Source: Adineta steineri
Lineage: Eukaryota; Rotifera; Eurotatoria; Adinetida; Adinetidae
DNA length: 64,000 nt
Assembly (NCBI GenBank): GCA_905250115.1
Contig: CAJNOI010000101.1
Coordinates: 85,001-149,000, forward strand
Reading direction: 5' to 3'
Shown: positions 63,870 through 64,000 of the stretch, piece after piece
Numbering within the stretch: position 1 is the stretch's first letter
Layout: each line of letters begins with the position of its first letter
Notes under the pieces: generated by a model
Database searches by the model: none
The model's input: only the letters and a program-made list of their open reading frames with translations
Told to the model about the DNA's origin: nothing
Position numbers and translations under genes: made by a program

Positions 63870-64000
63870 AATATTTCAATAGTATCCAGCGTCCTCTATA
63901 TATTGAAATTTTTGTTTCTAACGTTCGTCGCCAAGTAATGTTCGATGTAAATGAAAAGAATTTTGAAATAGCATACACCTATCTAAAGAACAAAAAGGAT
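63870..64000 (+). CDS. Partial coding exon at the right edge, product unknown
   Basis: A ttattttag acceptor ends at 63869, followed by an open frame to the window end (YFNSIQRPLYIEIFVSNVRR, then QVMFDVNEKNFEIAYTYLKN). The composition differs from the AT-only flanks and the frame has no stop for 43 codons. I do not recognise a family and cannot see the upstream exons; it may also be chance. Confidence 0.35.

Overview
This window is eukaryotic, metazoan DNA. It is AT-rich, and its genes are split by many short introns (often 50-60 bp) with GT-AG borders. By splicing the exons by hand I could rebuild about 18 protein-coding genes. For almost all of the complete ones the exon lengths sum to a multiple of three and the joined protein matches a known animal family from end to end. 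The small introns, the F-box gene style, the many cysteine-rich and mucin-like surface proteins, and scattered TGTGGG-type arrays (the motif reported for bdelloid telomeres) suggest a bdelloid rotifer. That placement is an inference, not a proof. No prokaryotic features, CRISPR arrays, rRNA or tRNA genes were recognised.

Layout, left to right: a peptide-type GPCR (428-2738, +); a GACTTG-rich non-autonomous transposon (3100-3830); an F-box protein (4272-5904, +); a close same-strand series on the minus strand, SCYL1-like pseudokinase (18213-14679), insulin/IGF-type receptor tyrosine kinase (14418-8553) and TBC1D10-like Rab GAP (8313-6378); a gene-poor 3.7 kb; a mucin-like EGF membrane protein (21947-23759, +); fibrillarin (24806-26430, +); a cysteine-rich type II membrane protein (28228-26769, -); a second tight minus-strand pair, Rac GTPase (33512-32610) and exocyst subunit EXOC7 (32426-28521); a SLC35D-type nucleotide-sugar transporter (35675-37876, +); a paralogue of the mucin/EGF protein (39426-40680, +); a tetraspanin (43042-44710, +) tail-to-tail with a small four-helix membrane protein (45228-44749, -); a 5.8 kb gene-free stretch leading to an intronless POU class III homeobox gene (51131-52285, +); ALKBH1-like dioxygenase (54073-54992, +); merlin/NF2-like FERM protein (55846-59440, +); a TRAF/MATH-domain protein (61672-60387, -); and a partial exon running off the right edge.

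The most notable structures are: (1) three or four short hAT-like non-autonomous elements with terminal inverted repeats, three of them lying in introns and having exact or near-exact 8-bp target duplications; (2) two runs of same-strand genes 180-260 bp apart (SCYL1-INSR-TBC1D10 and RAC-EXOC7), in which each downstream start codon sits just behind a 3' splice acceptor that has no local upstream exon, so they are candidate operons resolved by spliced-leader trans-splicing; (3) a pair of paralogous mucin-stalk/EGF/transmembrane proteins with a conserved membrane-proximal region and tail but very different stalks; (4) a fibrillarin Gly/Arg domain built entirely from tiny phase-1 exons; and (5) interstitial TGTGGG-like arrays. 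RAC with EXOC7 (Rho-family GTPases and exocytosis) and the insulin receptor with SCYL1 and a Rab GAP (receptor and membrane traffic) are functionally plausible pairings, but co-function is inference. Three assembly gaps (6028-6127, 16638-16737, 39615-39624) touch or flank genes.
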